Assembly (NCBI RefSeq): GCF_030272615.1
Contig: NC_081408.1
Coordinates: forward strand, 763,048,673-763,112,672
Reading direction: 5' to 3'
From: Cryptomeria japonica
Taxonomy: Eukaryota > Streptophyta > Pinopsida > Cupressales > Cupressaceae
Length of the DNA stretch: 64,000 bases
The translations under genes and the position numbers were made by a program. Shown here in pieces: positions 1 to 11,440 of the stretch (its first letter is position 1; the number at the start of each line of letters is the position of its first letter). The notes under the pieces were generated by a model. That model had not been told where the DNA came from and did no database searches. It saw only the letters and a list, made by a program, of their open reading frames with translations.

Positions 1-62
1 TATCTTTACCTTTTCATCTCTCCATCTCCCTCTCTCATTATCTCCCCCTTTCTATCTCCATT

Positions 63-220
<158 letters not shown>

Positions 221-252
221 CTTCTGTTAACATTATCTCCCCCTTTCTATCT

Positions 253-1701
253 CTATTTGGATAGCAATGATAGCAATGAGAGATCAAAATATGAAACATC
301 TATTGGCATGATATCACACAATGCCTCATCATAATATTTCTTAATCTTGAACTTTACCAAACATTTCTCTTTGACCAAATCTCTACAGTCCTTATAAAAC
401 CATGTAATCCTATATGGATGTATATGCTTCATCCTTTCCAATTACAACTTCCTAACCATATGTTCTAAAATTAGGTTATCGGTACTTCCACTCTCAATAC
501 TCGCATATCACAACACTTATCTCTTGATTTACATCTCGTTCACAAAAAACTCTTCCTCTAAGCTGGTTCTTTTTCTTCATTTAGCAAGGCTCTCCTAATA
601 ATAAGAGTCTCTCATATCTCTACATCTTCATAATTATTAGATTGGGATTCTTCATCTATATGTGCAACTTGTGTGTTATCTTCAGGTCTTCTATTTGTCC
701 TTCCTTAATGGTGCGAACACTTTTATGCTTGATATACTTCTCCACACTCAAAATAGGCTCCTCAAAAGCCTCCTCTTCTAGGTCCTCATCCAAGTCTTAC
801 TCTTCCTCTTTTTTCACTATTATTTTGATCACAAGATCGATATGTATTATCTCCCTTCTGGTTTCTGACTAGTGCTAACTTTTTCATTATTCTTTCTAAC
901 TTCATTTTTGGCTTCCATAAGGTCATCCACCAATCTTTCCACCAAAACCTCTTCATATTTGATTGCTTTCAAATCTTTTATTCAACTTTTCTTCAACCTT
1001 TAAAGAAAATTGATAGGTATATTCAGTGGTAGTCATTCTAATTGAACTCATGTCCTCTTGGAAACTTGGATCCAACAAATTAATGAAATAGGCTACCTAA
1101 AATTTATTGTCCTATGAATGACATGTTTTAATTAATATTCTATGGAACTCCTCCACGTATTTTTGACTATTCTATTTGACTACTTCAAGCCTAACAAATT
1201 TTTTATCTACTCTAAGTTATCATCGACAAGAATGAAATATTTCTTCAACTTATCCATCATTCAATCCAATCTCATGATCTTTCCTCTATTGTTTTATTTA
1301 TTTTTAACTATACTTTCTTCCACCAAATACTAGCATGACCTTTTAGTTTGTTCTTAGCAAATTTAATCCTCTTAGGATCTTCCACCTCGGTGTACCCAAA
1401 GTACTCCTCCATATAATTTATCCAATTGATAAACACTTCCAGATTAATATTTCTAAAAAAATTAGACACTGCAATCTTTGGCCTTTTCCAATCTTGGAGA
1501 GGGCCTTGAAAAATATAGTTTGCTCAAGATATTTTGTTGCATCATGTTTTTCTTGAACTTCATCTTCACTTCCATCCCTTATTGGCCCAAATCATCTATG
1601 CAACTCCTCTTGAAGTGCTTAAACTTATCTTTGTACCTGGATTGAAAAAAGTCTTCTAGTAATATATTATTTCTGCCACCATCATACCTTCATGGAGACA
1701 T
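253..1701 (-). pseudogene. Ty3/gypsy gag-protease remnant
   Basis: Read on the minus strand, a Gag-like protein starts at the ATG at 1701. It contains the retrotransposon Gag pattern, a segment like NWINYMEEYFGYTEVEDPKR followed by KFAKNKLKGHASIWW, at roughly 1290-1470. Further on, 253-600 matches the gypsy retropepsin region, including the CDIMPIDVS stretch that normally precedes the LLGRP motif. The frame is broken by several stops and shifts, and the protease is lost just before the CT microsatellite. It lies downstream (minus sense) of its own PBS and LTR, so it is the 5' half of an element whose pol runs off or is lost at the left edge. Family assignment is firm; it cannot be functional. 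Confidence 0.8.
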
Positions 1702-1787
1702 TTTGATCACTTTTCTTACAAACCCATAACCACATGTCTTGGTGAAAACTATCTCACATTGAATAATCTATTTTTACACTCAAGAAC

Positions 1788-1803
1788 TCCTACTTTGATA
1801 CCA
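1788..1803 (-). other. Primer binding site, initiator tRNA-Met type
   Basis: On the minus strand the sequence reads TGGTATCAAAGTAGG, two bases inside the LTR end. It resembles the usual TGGTATCAGAGC site complementary to initiator tRNA-Met, with changes toward its 3' end. The same spacing (LTR-AG-TGGTAT) is seen in the intact element at 9822-9842. Confidence 0.7.
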
Positions 1804-1805
1804 CT

Positions 1806-2619
1806 TGATGAAGGGTACTCCCCCTTAGACCAACCTCATAAAATCAATATTAATTTCAAGGCATAAGATAGAGAAATCAACAAATGATTCTTATTACATT
1901 CAACTAAACAATTACAAATCTAAAAACTAAATTCAACAAAGGGCTAATTCCTCTTGATATACCACATGGTCTACATTACTTTCAATAAATCAAACATGCT
2001 AGTCTATCAATGGTGACAATACGTGCAAATAACATTGAAAAAAATCCACCTTCAACCTACAACTTCACCCCAATTTCATCGTCTTGAACAAGATTTTAAT
2101 TTTAACTTTAATAGATTAATCAATCCTTCCATGCCCAAGAATTGTAACTCTCGAGATAATCCTAATCCTAGAATATGCTAAAAAGAGGCCTTCAATAAAT
2201 TTTGTTATCTTCCTACATAATTTGAATTTGTAATTCCCTCTTCACAAACATAGGTTAGCTTTTGGGAGCCATAACTTTTGATATAAGCAACATTTTTGAC
2301 CCCATAAAAGATCATTTAAAGGTCTAGAATCCAAGTTTGAACATTTTTAATAGGAGGTTTGAACTTTGAAACTTTAATATCTTACTATCTATAAATGATA
2401 TTTGGTTAATATTTTAACCATAACCTAATTTTACAATTTCAAAGTTCTAGATAAATTTCTAGGTCTATATGTGTTCAAATGCCAACTTTCTAAAAATAAA
2501 AAATCTACTATTTTTAGCCCCTATTAAAAATTTATTCACAAAACCAAACAAAAATCAATATAAATATTTTTATTTTGGCGATGCAAGATTGCTCCTACAT
2601 CTTGGAAGCTCATGCATCA
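1806..2619 (-). mobile_element. 5' LTR of minus-strand gypsy element
   Basis: About 814 bp, bounded on the minus strand by TGATGCATGAGC at the start and ...TTCATCA two bases before the PBS. The opening bases match those of the chromovirus LTRs at 9042 and 26226 (TGATGCA.GAGCATCC), so it belongs to a related family. The internal sequence is AT-rich and diverged. No second LTR of this element lies in the window. Confidence 0.65.
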
Positions 2620-2769
2620 CACTCTTTCTATCTCTTCTGAGTTGACTTGGTACATGTGTTTGTGAATTGTTACTTTGTCTCAATATTTAAAGATGTTCAA
2701 TATGCTGACCCGTCCATGGGTTCCTTAGGGTTAATCCTCCCTGCAAAGATCTCGGTATTAAGGAGAAGA

Positions 2770-3192
2770 TTTGGTTAAAACTTGAGTGGGGTTGGGTTAA
2801 GATCGGGATGTGTGGCCTGTGATGATGAAGGGAAGGTTCTCTTCAAGGGTGCAAAAAGACTACAAGATGGTACTAACAATGATGCAGAGGTGCGAGCGAC
2901 TTTATTAGCAACTGATTTGGCAGTGAATATGAAGGCTTCAAAAATCCACTTGGAGGGATATTCCCAAGTTGTGGTTAATGCTATTATGAAAGGTGTAACC
3001 CCGAGTTGGAGATTGAATAAGTTCATCACCTTAATCTGTGCAAAATTAAAATATTTTCAAGATTTTTGCATTTCTCATGTAAGGAGAAGTGGAAATGTCG
3101 TTGTTGACGGCTTGTCTAATGCGGCATGTGAGCAATCCAAGGGTGAGGTGAGGTGGTGGGATAGTAATGACAACAACGTTCAATGGAGTTAA
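2770..3192 (+). pseudogene. LINE RNase H domain fragment
   Basis: The frame read from 2782 gives about 136 residues like the RNase H domain at the end of plant LINE ORF2. It shows SGVGLRSGCVACDDEGKV, then LQDGTNNDAEVRATLLATDLA (acidic catalytic region), an EGYSQVVVNAIM segment where E-G-D-S is usual (the Asp is Tyr here), and ISHVRRSGNVVVDGLSNAA for the C-terminal His/Asp block. The N-terminal F-D-G strand that should precede it is decayed. It shares its frame with the later part of the downstream ORF, but stops separate them. It cannot act alone: it is a dead fragment of the LINE copy. Confidence 0.75.
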
Positions 3193-3313
3193 GATGACCT
3201 GCTAAGTACACTACTATCGCACACTTGAAATGTGTGAAATGTGGTTTTCACCTATGTTAATGTGTTGAGGCTAGATTGAGCATTACGGGCAATTAATACC
3301 GAATGTTTTTGCA

Positions 3314-4098
3314 ATGGCGGCAGATGTTGAGCAAGCCTCATTAATAGTTATAAAATGACTTTGCACTCATTCAATGTGGCAGAGGAGTGAGTTTGGTGGT
3401 GGTGATAACAATTTTTGTGCAGAGTTTGATGGTTTTGTGTGGCTTTCAATATGGATTCTAACTTCACCCTCAAATCTTCTAAGTTAATGTCTGCCTTTTG
3501 GGGTTTGGTTCCTATTAAACAACTAGAGAACATGTTTTTGGTGAGGGATCCCCTATTTTTGAGGACTATTCAACTGGTTCCTAGCGAGGAGATGGTTGTC
3601 ATTGGCCACAAATATCAATCGAGGGTGGACATTTACTCTTTAATTATGGCGTGGGGGCTCGATTTGTGTTAATCCTGTGAGGAGGTTAAAAAGGTGATGA
3701 TGATGATAGTGCCGAGAGACTATCTTCTTAATATGGAATCTCTATTGGAGTGGGTGGTCCCAAGTTGGGGTTTTATTGTTTATGAAGGCATACTAGAGGA
3801 GCATGCAAAGCTTCGGGGTAGACACATGAGGATTCCATTCCTACAACATCGAGAAGAGGTTAAAGCCAGAATTTGTGATGATGCGAGGAGAGGGAGGGAA
3901 GGATTGAAAATTTATGTTCAAATAATGGAGTTGGAGGAAATTATCAGCCAAGCGAAGGAGGAAGCTAGGGTGGTAGATGAGATGCAAAGGAAGCAACCGA
4001 TTACCAAGCGCTTCTCTTTGAAATTGGCAAGGCAAAATGTGTTGGACATCAGAGCGGTTGGTGGAGGAAACAAGGAAGGGGAAACATCAAGTACATAG
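3314..4098 (+). pseudogene. Unrecognised ORF downstream of LINE RNase H
   Basis: A reading frame starts at ATG 3314 and has a TGA at 3356. It shifts frame near 3435 and then runs from 3439 to a TAG at 4098 with one internal TAA at 3670-3672. Together it would specify about 260 residues. The C-terminal half is basic and charged with coiled-coil-like helices (HREEVKARI, ARRGREGLKIYV, QIMELEEII, EEARVVDEMQ) and ends in KRFSLKLARQ. The N-terminal half contains AFWGLVP and LENMFLVRDPLF. I recognise no family. Because it lies inside the LINE boundaries and upstream of its A-tail, it is probably an element-encoded protein. A captured host fragment is the alternative. Confidence 0.55.
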
Positions 4099-4426
4099 AC
4101 TACTGTAGAGGTGAAGAAAGAATGACGAAGATTTGGTGGACCAGCATACCTCTTGGTACCATTCTCTTTTTTATTATCTTTTTTTGAAAATTGTAGCTTT
4201 CAGTTAATTTTTGTTTGAACAATATATGCCAAATTTAGTTTGGCTTGATGTATATGGACATTTTTTCATTTTCGTAGCTGTGGGGTAGGGTTGAGCAAGG
4301 TACTGGTTTGAATTTTTTTTTTGTAGGGTGGTTTGGAGGACTTGTGGGTGGTTGATGGTTTTTTCCTGTTGATGTACTATTTTAATTATATTTAATAAAA
4401 TAACAAATATTACCGATAAAAAAAAG
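4099..4426 (+). other. LINE 3' UTR and A-tail
   Basis: Non-coding, T-rich sequence followed by an AATAAAATAACAAATATTACCGAT terminus region and a short A-run at about 4418-4425. No gene is seen. The tail abuts the right-hand copy of the 16-bp target duplication. Confidence 0.7.
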
Positions 4427-4609
4427 AAGATGTTCAATATGCCATTAATATGCATCTAAATGTAAGATAACTAAAAGGAATATCCAAAGCACACTTAAAT
4501 TTTTAAAGGACAAAATATTTGAAATTATAATTTGAATCATATAGATCATATGTGTGTTTGTGAATGTTTGTAATTATTTGTTTAGACCCATAAAGTTATT
4601 CTATCTAAG

Positions 4610-5340
4610 AGGTTAACCTAGGAGAACTTACTATAGTGGTTTGGTAATCTCCCCAAAGGTGTTTGTAAACACCACCTTGATCGGCTTAAACATAAGGCCA
4701 AGGAAAATAAATTACTACATATGCATTCTATTAATTCATTCCCATATGACCAAGTTTATTCACATGCATGTATAGTTTGAGTTGGCCTAGTGGTGGAGAA
4801 ATTGTGCTCTTGAAAGAGAGGTCACAAGTTCAAATCCCACAGAGGGAGTAAGGTATGTACACCTCATTGGCTTCAACCCATTATCAATAAAATAAAAAAA
4901 GTTTATTCACATGCACCAAATGATGTCTATAGTGCTCAAGTTTGAACTTGAGACAATTGAATTTAAACCATAATAATTTTTAGCACACACAAAGTCCAAA
5001 ACATGTTTCAATCTAGAAACATTAATTCTTGTGCACATGACAAATAATTCAATTTGACATTAAAAAAATAAAATTCATCGTTATTTCCAAAGCAAAATGT
5101 ATCTACCCTCTATTTTTTAATATTCATTACATATTTATATTCAACTCTAACATTAATTTAAATTAATCATACTTAATTATTTAACCTAAACAATTTATCC
5201 CTTTAGAATATTATAAACAATAAAAAATATTTTTCTACTAGCACACAATTTGTAGTGAGTAGACTTTTTTTAAATATCTCCTTCGAATACCATTTTTTTA
5301 ATTAATTTTAATGCTTCTCATAAACTACATTTTCAAGCAC
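4610..5340. repeat. Duplicated AT-rich block, copy A
   Basis: This non-coding stretch is similar along its length to 5636-6210. Both share a TTTGGTAATCT...CCCAAAG.TGTTTGTAAACACCACCTTGAT segment, a GTTCAAGTTTGAACTTGAGA segment, and the TTCTTGTGCACATGACAAAT and TTTAGAATATTATAAACAATAAAAAAT segments in the same order. Copy A contains an extra SINE (4769-4898). Otherwise I see no gene here. Confidence 0.85.
4769..4898 (+). mobile_element. tRNA-derived SINE with 17-bp target duplication
   Basis: About 130 bp flanked by perfect copies of AAGTTTATTCACATGCA (4752-4768 and 4899-4915). The head has RNA polymerase III-type boxes: an A-box-like GTTGGCCTAGTGG near 4781-4793 and a B-box-like GTTCAAATCCC near 4830-4840. 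The tail ends in AATAAAATAAAA. The paralogous block at 5636-6210 has the uninterrupted site around 5767-5784, so the insertion postdates the duplication. Confidence 0.88.
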
Positions 5341-5375
5341 ATAAAAATATTTGTTTAATTAATAGAAGATATTAG

Positions 5376-5525
5376 TGTAGACACCTCTAGATCTCGTATC
5401 TTATGTTCTGCCTTTAGGATTTGCAAGAGGGTATTTGAATAGATTTAACATACGACAATTAGGATAAAATAATTAACTAAATAATAAATATTTATTTAAT
5501 TAAAGGACAAAATTAGGTGTCTACA
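5376..5525. repeat. 150-bp element with 11-bp inverted ends
   Basis: TGTAGACACCT at 5376 is matched by its exact reverse complement AGGTGTCTACA ending at 5525. The end motif equals the start of the Tat-type LTRs at 13370 and 24287. The right half read on the minus strand also continues like an LTR start (TGTAGACACCTAATTTTGTC). No convincing target duplication flanks it. It may be two LTR ends joined head to head, or a small MITE-like unit. Confidence 0.5.
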
Positions 5526-5635
5526 ATAACTTTGATCACCCATGACCTCAAAATTCCACTCACCCACATCAAGACCCAACTAGTTTCTATTTAAATCAAG
5601 CTCACAAAAAAAGTGATCCATGACCTCCTTCCACC

Positions 5636-6210
5636 CAAACTAATTATAGTGATTTGGTAATCTACCCAAAGATGTTTGTAAACACCACCTTGATAGAATT
5701 AGACATAAGGAAGGCGAAGGAAAATAAGTCACTAGATAAACATTCTATTAATTTATTGTCATACGACCAAATTGATTCACATGCATCGAATGAAGTCTAT
5801 AGTGTTCAAGTTTGAACTTGAGAAAATTGAATCTAAGCTACAATAATTCTTAAGGCTTCACATAATCCAAAATATACATTAATTCTTGTGCACATGACAA
5901 ATAATTTAATTTGACATTAAAAAAATATTTCTTCATCGTTATTTCCAAAGCAAAATATATCTACTCTAATTTTTTAATATTTATTATATATTAATCAATT
6001 CAACTCTAAAACCGATCTAAATTAATTATACTTAATTATTTAACCTAAACAAATTATCCCTTTAGAATATTATAAACAATAAAAAATGTTTTTCTAATAG
6101 CACAAACCTGTACGAAGTAGACTTTTTTAAAATATCTCCTTGAATACCATTTTTTAAATTAATTTAAATGCTTCTCATAAACTACATTTTCAAAGTTAGC
6201 ACATATTTAT
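5636..6210. repeat. Duplicated AT-rich block, copy B
   Basis: Partner of 4610-5340, lacking the SINE. It preserves the empty insertion site. No coding potential or RNA gene is seen in it. Confidence 0.85.
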
Positions 6211-6609
6211 AGAAAATATCAGATTTACAAAATAAAATAATTATAGAACTCAATTTTCTCTATAGTCCAAAAGGAAGTAGTCAACACGGAATTTGGAATG
6301 AAGCCCTTTGTTTTGACCTCTATACCTTTTATTGGGTCCACTTTAATTAATTTACTTCCTTGCTTTATGCAAAATGTCTCGTAAACTCAAATCCACGTTT
6401 TGACAAACAAGAGGAATTGTAAAAGTCCGTCTCTAGACGTTTCCGTCAAATGTCAAGAGCGGTGGCATGCTCCCCGCCAAACAAATAAATGCCTTTACCT
6501 AGTTACCATCATAATGTTTTGATGTATACAACTTGTAGCCACGTCCATACGTTCGAAAGGAAGCAAATTTTATAAGATTGTGAAGGACACGTTGCATGGG
6601 ACATTGTGT

Positions 6610-7460
6610 GTAGTTATACTGCCTATTGAAAATGTTCGTTAATAAAAAATTATAAACATTTAAATTGATGTGTTTGTGACACTTGAATGCATGAAAAAAC
6701 AAATGAAAAAAAAAAAAAATAAAATAAAATTTTGGTCAATGAGTCCTTGGTCTACTGGTAATTTTAAATGATTCCAATGAACCCACCACAGATCAAGTCT
6801 TGCTAAGTGCAAAGGCTTCGACATCATAAGGGATGAAGTCGGGATTGTGCCTCGGGTGAATTTGGCAAAATGGATACCCCTACTCTGTGAAGGCCCTTGT
6901 TGGATGTGACTCGCAAACTTCATGCCCTTGCTGGACTACCATGCTCAAGGTTTGGACCCCGCACACACCCACCCCCCCCTTCTCTCTTTTATGTAAGTTA
7001 ATATTCTAAACATATCTTTTTAAACAAATAAATTAAATTTTTATTTTATTTATTTTTTGTATTCAATTAAATAATTAAAAAATTATTTAATGCTAATTAT
7101 ATCTCCACTTCCACCTCTCAACTACCACTCACTCATGGTCAATCAGTTGTGTCTATCTCCATCATCCAATTAGATTACTTTGTAATTGTCTCAATCTAAT
7201 ATTATTAATTATGGGAGATTGAAAGTGTCCCTATATAAAACAATATAATAATAATTTAATATTAATTACAATATAATAAATAATTGATTTTTAAGTGGAA
7301 TAATGAACAAATATGATATCTTTCGATGTACTTTACTTAATAATATAATATTAATTACAATAAATAATAATAATTTTTAAAGTAGAATAATGAACAAATA
7401 TGATATATTTCGACATAATTTACCTATATTCCTCTAAACATAGGTATGCTAGTTTAATAT
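6610..7460. repeat. Dispersed block paired with 8735-9041 and 27007-27310
   Basis: Non-coding sequence sharing ordered segments with DNA on both sides of the chromovirus. These are GACACTTGAATGCATGAAAAA (also near 8770), GGGAGATTGAAAGTGTCCCTA (also near 8966), GGAATAATGAACAA.ATGATATCTTT (also near 27240) and CCTATATTCCTCTAAA.ATAGGTATG (also near 27287). The partner copy was therefore split by the chromovirus insertion at 9042. It also contains a SINE-like stretch at about 6740-6960. Confidence 0.75.
6740..6960 (+). repeat. SINE-like repeat, related to 30090-30240
   Basis: It starts with a GAGTCCTTGGTCTACTGG stretch reminiscent of a tRNA A-box and contains GATCAAGTCTTG. Similar text occurs at 30128-30225: GATCAAGTCTCGTTGAATGCAAAGG, GAGATTGTGTC.TGAGTGGATTTGG and GATATCCC. 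No flanking duplication was identified, so the SINE call is tentative. Confidence 0.4.
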
Positions 7461-9041
7461 GATATATATAATAAAGTTTGTTGTGATAATTTGGCGTGTG
7501 ATTGGTACCGAGCAAAACATTTGACGTGTGATTGGTATATCATTTGAGGTGCTTTGATTTCTTTTATATTTCTTGACATCTATTGAAGTTAGTAGTATCA
7601 ATAAATAGTGTTGTTAGGTTATTGTATAATCGAGTTGAAAGGGGTTTGTGTTTTAATAAATTCTTTGAAATAGAATAATATCTAAAAAATGTTCAATCAT
7701 GCAAGTGCTTCATGAATGATTGTGTAGAGCTAGATTCCATTTAGAGCACTAGATGAAGTGTGTAGATGTGCATTGGTTTCTATTTTCTTGTGATGGTTTT
7801 TAGACGATTAGAATGAATGTGTAGCAAATTCTGTAAATTGAAGGACATTGTAACATATTGTGCAAAGTTGTGTTTAGTCAACCTTAGATGGGAAGGGTAG
7901 AGGTGGAAAGTTACTCAAAATTTAAATTAGGATTGGACTAATTTGCAACTACAAGCTAGTCCTACACTACAAAAGGGGCTAGATCATAGTCAATAGTGTG
8001 TGCATTAGGATAAATGTGAGCATGGGAATGATAATTAAATAGATAAGGTGAATTGTATGGGTTTGTGAACATGAGAAAGGGGATAAGTGATAAGTGTGTA
8101 GAAAGATGTGTAAATATTAAATAAATAATGTATGGTAGGGGACTTGAGTTCACATAAGATTACACTATTTGTTAATATGTTTATGCATCAAAGCACAACC
8201 CTCAAAATAGACACAAAACTAAATGAAAAATAGCATGGGTATAAAAGCTCCTCCATTACACAACTTAACTAAAAATCTATTTTTTAATTGATCGAATTTC
8301 GTAAGATTACAATTAGTTACTTCATCTTCGTATCAAAAGATTTGAACATAACACTTAAAGTACTAGACTACAATAATTTATCATTGTACAACACTCATAT
8401 ATACATTTACAAAACTAAATTTGTGCATGAGGAAATAAATTTTTGAATTGAGATTGTGCATGGTAAAATATAAAATAATATAAATTTTAATAGAAAAAGT
8501 TAAGTGTGGAGAGGATGTAACATGCCAAGGCCCAAGTGAGCAAGTGAAGTCGAATTTTAATGGGGCATCAAAAGGGAATATTACAAGGGTTAAGGTTGTA
8601 ATTATGTAGGTAAGGTTTGATTTTCATGGATAATGTTTCAAGGTCATAATTTGGTCTTGCATGTATTAATTTGACTTGTGTGATTACATCAAATGCATAT
8701 TAAACTCATGTATGGGTGCAAAAACTTTAGTCAATAAAAACTAGAAGCATTTAATTTGATGTATTCATGACACTTAAATGCATGAAAAACACAAAAATAT
8801 TATATTATTATTTTTTAATTTTAAATTATTTTTATTACAAGATTAGTACATTAACATTCCTCGTAAATATATAAAAAACAAAAACACAAAAATCTACATT
8901 GTTTTAAAGATATAATACAATAAAATAGTAGCATAATAATATACTATAAATAATATTTTTAATAATGGGGGATTGAAAGTGTCCCTACATAAAATCCACT
9001 TTTTTCTCAAGGATATGGATAAGATCAAAATAAATTAAAAA
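7461..9041. other. AT-rich non-coding stretch
   Basis: No credible gene. 7930-8230 resembles part of the unidentified repeat found at 41560-41830 and 57150-57370 (shared TTACA.TATTTGTTAATATGTTTATG.AT segment near 8163 and 41747). 8735-9041 is the left half of the block paired with 6610-7460. Confidence 0.6.
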
Positions 9042-9822
9042 TGATGCAAGAGCATCCCCAGTTCATGGCAATCTTGCATCAACCAAAAATATTTCCTTTC
9101 TGTTTTTCTTTCTATTTGCAGCTTCAACATTTCTTTATGTATTTCCCGAATTTGGCTCATCGGAACCTGTGGAGTTGGATTTTGCTTGAAGACTTGATCA
9201 TCTTCCTTATTCCCAAACCATGGAGCATTTGGATAATTTTCCGACAAGTTATCGCTATCGGTTTCTGAGACAGTTTTCTGTTATCGGTTGCCTAGACCTA
9301 TTTGCATTGGTGAACTACTAGATCCTTTCCATATCTTGCGGAGCCCTGAGCGTTGATTTCATTTTTCCTTGGTGTGTGGCCGACCTTCCCTTTGATTCTC
9401 ACTTCGTCCTTTGGATTTCTGAAGGTTTTTCTTTATCGGAGGCTGACCTTGTTGGTTTTACACGTTAGGTCTCATTCTTCGGGTTTTGATCCCTTTTGGG
9501 CCGACCGGGTCCCCCTTGGATCAGATAAATCATTGTAATAGTGCATTAGAATGCATCTAAGGAGTTAGACAAAAAATAGAAGCGAAATCTTAAGTTTAAG
9601 GTCCCGGTTGTGACCTGTTCTATATTTTGAGCATGTTTTAGCATGCCTGTGAGATGGTTACTGTAACCTAGTTGTTACTGATTGGTTGTAATAAGTTTTC
9701 ATGATATAATTCAATCAGTTTTGCATTTCCTCCATCATGTCCTTGTGTTTTCGTTGTATTTACTCTTGCTGATCGATTTGGACTGATCTCTTTGAGGCCC
9801 CTCCCAACTGGTGACTACACCA
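9042..9822 (+). mobile_element. 5' LTR of chromovirus
   Basis: 781 bp, beginning TGATGCAAGAGCATCCCC and ending GACTACACCA. It is colinear with the 3' LTR at 26226-27006. It should hold the promoter and transcript start, but I see no strong TATA box. Confidence 0.95.
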
Positions 9823-9824
9823 AG

Positions 9825-9842
9825 TGGTATTAGAGCAAGCTT
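9825..9842 (+). other. Primer binding site, tRNA-Met type
   Basis: TGGTATTAGAGCAAGC two bases after the LTR, close to the TGGTATCAGAGC class complementary to initiator tRNA-Met. One transition (C to T) separates it from the consensus. Confidence 0.85.
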
Positions 9843-9932
9843 TCGTTCTGGAGATTGTGTTATCCTAAGAAATTTTGTTGTGGGGTGGAGGATTGCGGAT
9901 CCGACCTGCAACTGCATAGGATTGGTGTGAAG

Positions 9933-11042
9933 ATGGCGCGAAGAGGAAATATTAATGGTGGAGTGAGTGGGAATGCAGACCCTATTGTGATGGAAATGTT
10001 GAGAGGAATTGCATCCCGGTTGGATGTCGTTGACACAACCCAGAGAAGACGCCAACACATTGAAGATGTGAGTGAAGATGGAGGAGAAGAAGCCCTGACA
10101 AAACAAGTAAATCCACCGACGATTGATCTGGATGAAGAATTTTTTTTGAGAGTTTTGAGTAGGGTGAATACTAAACCTCATTTTACCCCACCAAAATATG
10201 ATGGAAAGTTGGATTCAGATGAATTGATGGATTGGATCTCAGAGATGGAGAAATATTTTGATTTTGAAAACACTGCAAAACAAAGGAAGGTGAAATATGT
10301 CTGTACCCGGTTGAAAGGTCATGCATCTCTTTGGTGGGAGCATTTGTAGGTTGATAGACAGAGAGGAGGTAAAGAGAAGATAAAGACATGGGATCGGATG
10401 GTTGCTAAGTTGAAATAAAAATTTATGCTAGCTGATTATCAAGTGAATCTATTCCGAAAATTGCAGAATTTGAGATAGAAGGTATCTAGTGTGAAGGAGT
10501 ACACCAAGGCATTTTACAAGTTGAATATCAGATCCATAAATGTTGATGATGAAATTGAACAAGTTGCAAGATATTTGAATAGTTTGCAGGTGTCTATACA
10601 AGATGAACTCAGTTTGCTCAAATTGCAGAGTGTCGAAGAAACTTACCAGTATGCTCTGAAAGCAAAAGAGAAGCTAAACAAAAGACATGAGTAGAGACAA
10701 AGAGGAAGAGGTGGAAGGTTTATCGGAGGAAGATTTCAAGGAGGAACGTGATATACCAGAGGTAGAGGAACCTGTACAGATCAGATCAAGGACAAGGAAG
10801 TGAGAGAAGAAGGTAATTCATACCGGAAAGATGATAGAAATTTCTACCGGATGAGAGAACTGAATGGCTATCGGAATGAGAATTTTGGAAAAGATGACAG
10901 AAGACAAGACAAGAGAGTGTTTAGAGGAACTTTCTATAAGTGTAGAGGAGAAGGAAATCATGCTTTCGAGTGTAAGAAGACAGAGAATATCGAAAGAACA
11001 AAAGTTGTGGAAAAAACCCCACCAAATCAACTAATAAACTAG
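9933..11042 (+). pseudogene. Chromovirus Gag (broken)
   Basis: The ATG at 9933 opens a single frame encoding the capsid/nucleocapsid polyprotein. The Gag domain core (DSDELMDWISEMEKYFDF, then RLKGHASLWWEHL) lies at 10217-10346. A nucleocapsid-like region with R/G-rich sequence and a zinc-knuckle remnant (FYKCRGEGNHAFEC, near 10933-10974) follows. Frame 9933-11042 holds in-frame stops at 10347 (TAG), 10416 (TAA), 10476 (TAG), 10692 (TAG) and 10749 (TGA), most explained by one C-to-T change in CAG, CAA or CGA. In the knuckle the first Cys is Phe and the expected ligand His position is Asn. A frameshift near 11036 leads into the protease. Confidence 0.88.
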
Positions 11043-11440
11043 AAGATGGAGAACTGTTGATGATGAGGAGAGCTTTGTGTCATACCGGGAGAGATGAAGA
11101 GTCATTGCAGAGGAAGAATTTGTTCAAGACCAGATGTAAGATATTTGGTAAGTGTTGTAAAGTTGTCATTGATAGTGGTAGTTCAGATAATCTTATTTTA
11201 GAAGAGATGGTGAATAAGTTGAATTTGGAAAGATTGAAACACCCTAAGCCTTATTAGATAGCATGGATTCAGGATGATCACAATTTGTTAGTAAGTGAGA
11301 AAAGTTTGGTGAAATTAAAAAATTGGGAATTATCATGATGAAGTCTTGTGTGATATTATGCCTATTGATATTTGTCACCTTTTGTTGGGTAGGCCTTACA
11401 TGATGGAAGGAAGAATACATGCACTATTGTGGCCAATGGG
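11040..11440 (+). pseudogene. Chromovirus retropepsin (broken)
   Basis: Aspartic protease region that would cleave the Gag-Pol polyprotein. The active-site triad appears as VVIDSGSSDNLI (Asp codon at 11171). About 80 residues later, after a TAG at 11255 and a frameshift near 11320, CDIMPIDICHLLLGRPY marks the flap/end motif. The frame differs from gag, which fits a lost base near 11036. The domain order and spacing match plant gypsy elements. Confidence 0.85.

Larger units (their letters stand above)
2706..4426 (+). mobile_element. 5'-truncated LINE with 16-bp target duplication
   Basis: The block is flanked by identical 16-bp copies of AAGATGTTCAATATGC (2690-2705 and 4427-4442). It ends in a short A-run after TTACCGAT, as expected of target-primed reverse transcription. 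It encodes an RNase H domain (2770-3192) and then a second reading frame (3314-4098), followed by about 310 bp of 3' UTR. Reverse transcriptase and endonuclease are absent, so the copy is 5'-truncated. The target lies just outside the gypsy LTR that ends at 2619. Confidence 0.85.

Noticed and set aside
2775-3029. Minus-strand 84-codon ORF over the LINE RNase H
   Set aside because: Shadow of the plus-strand RNase H frame.
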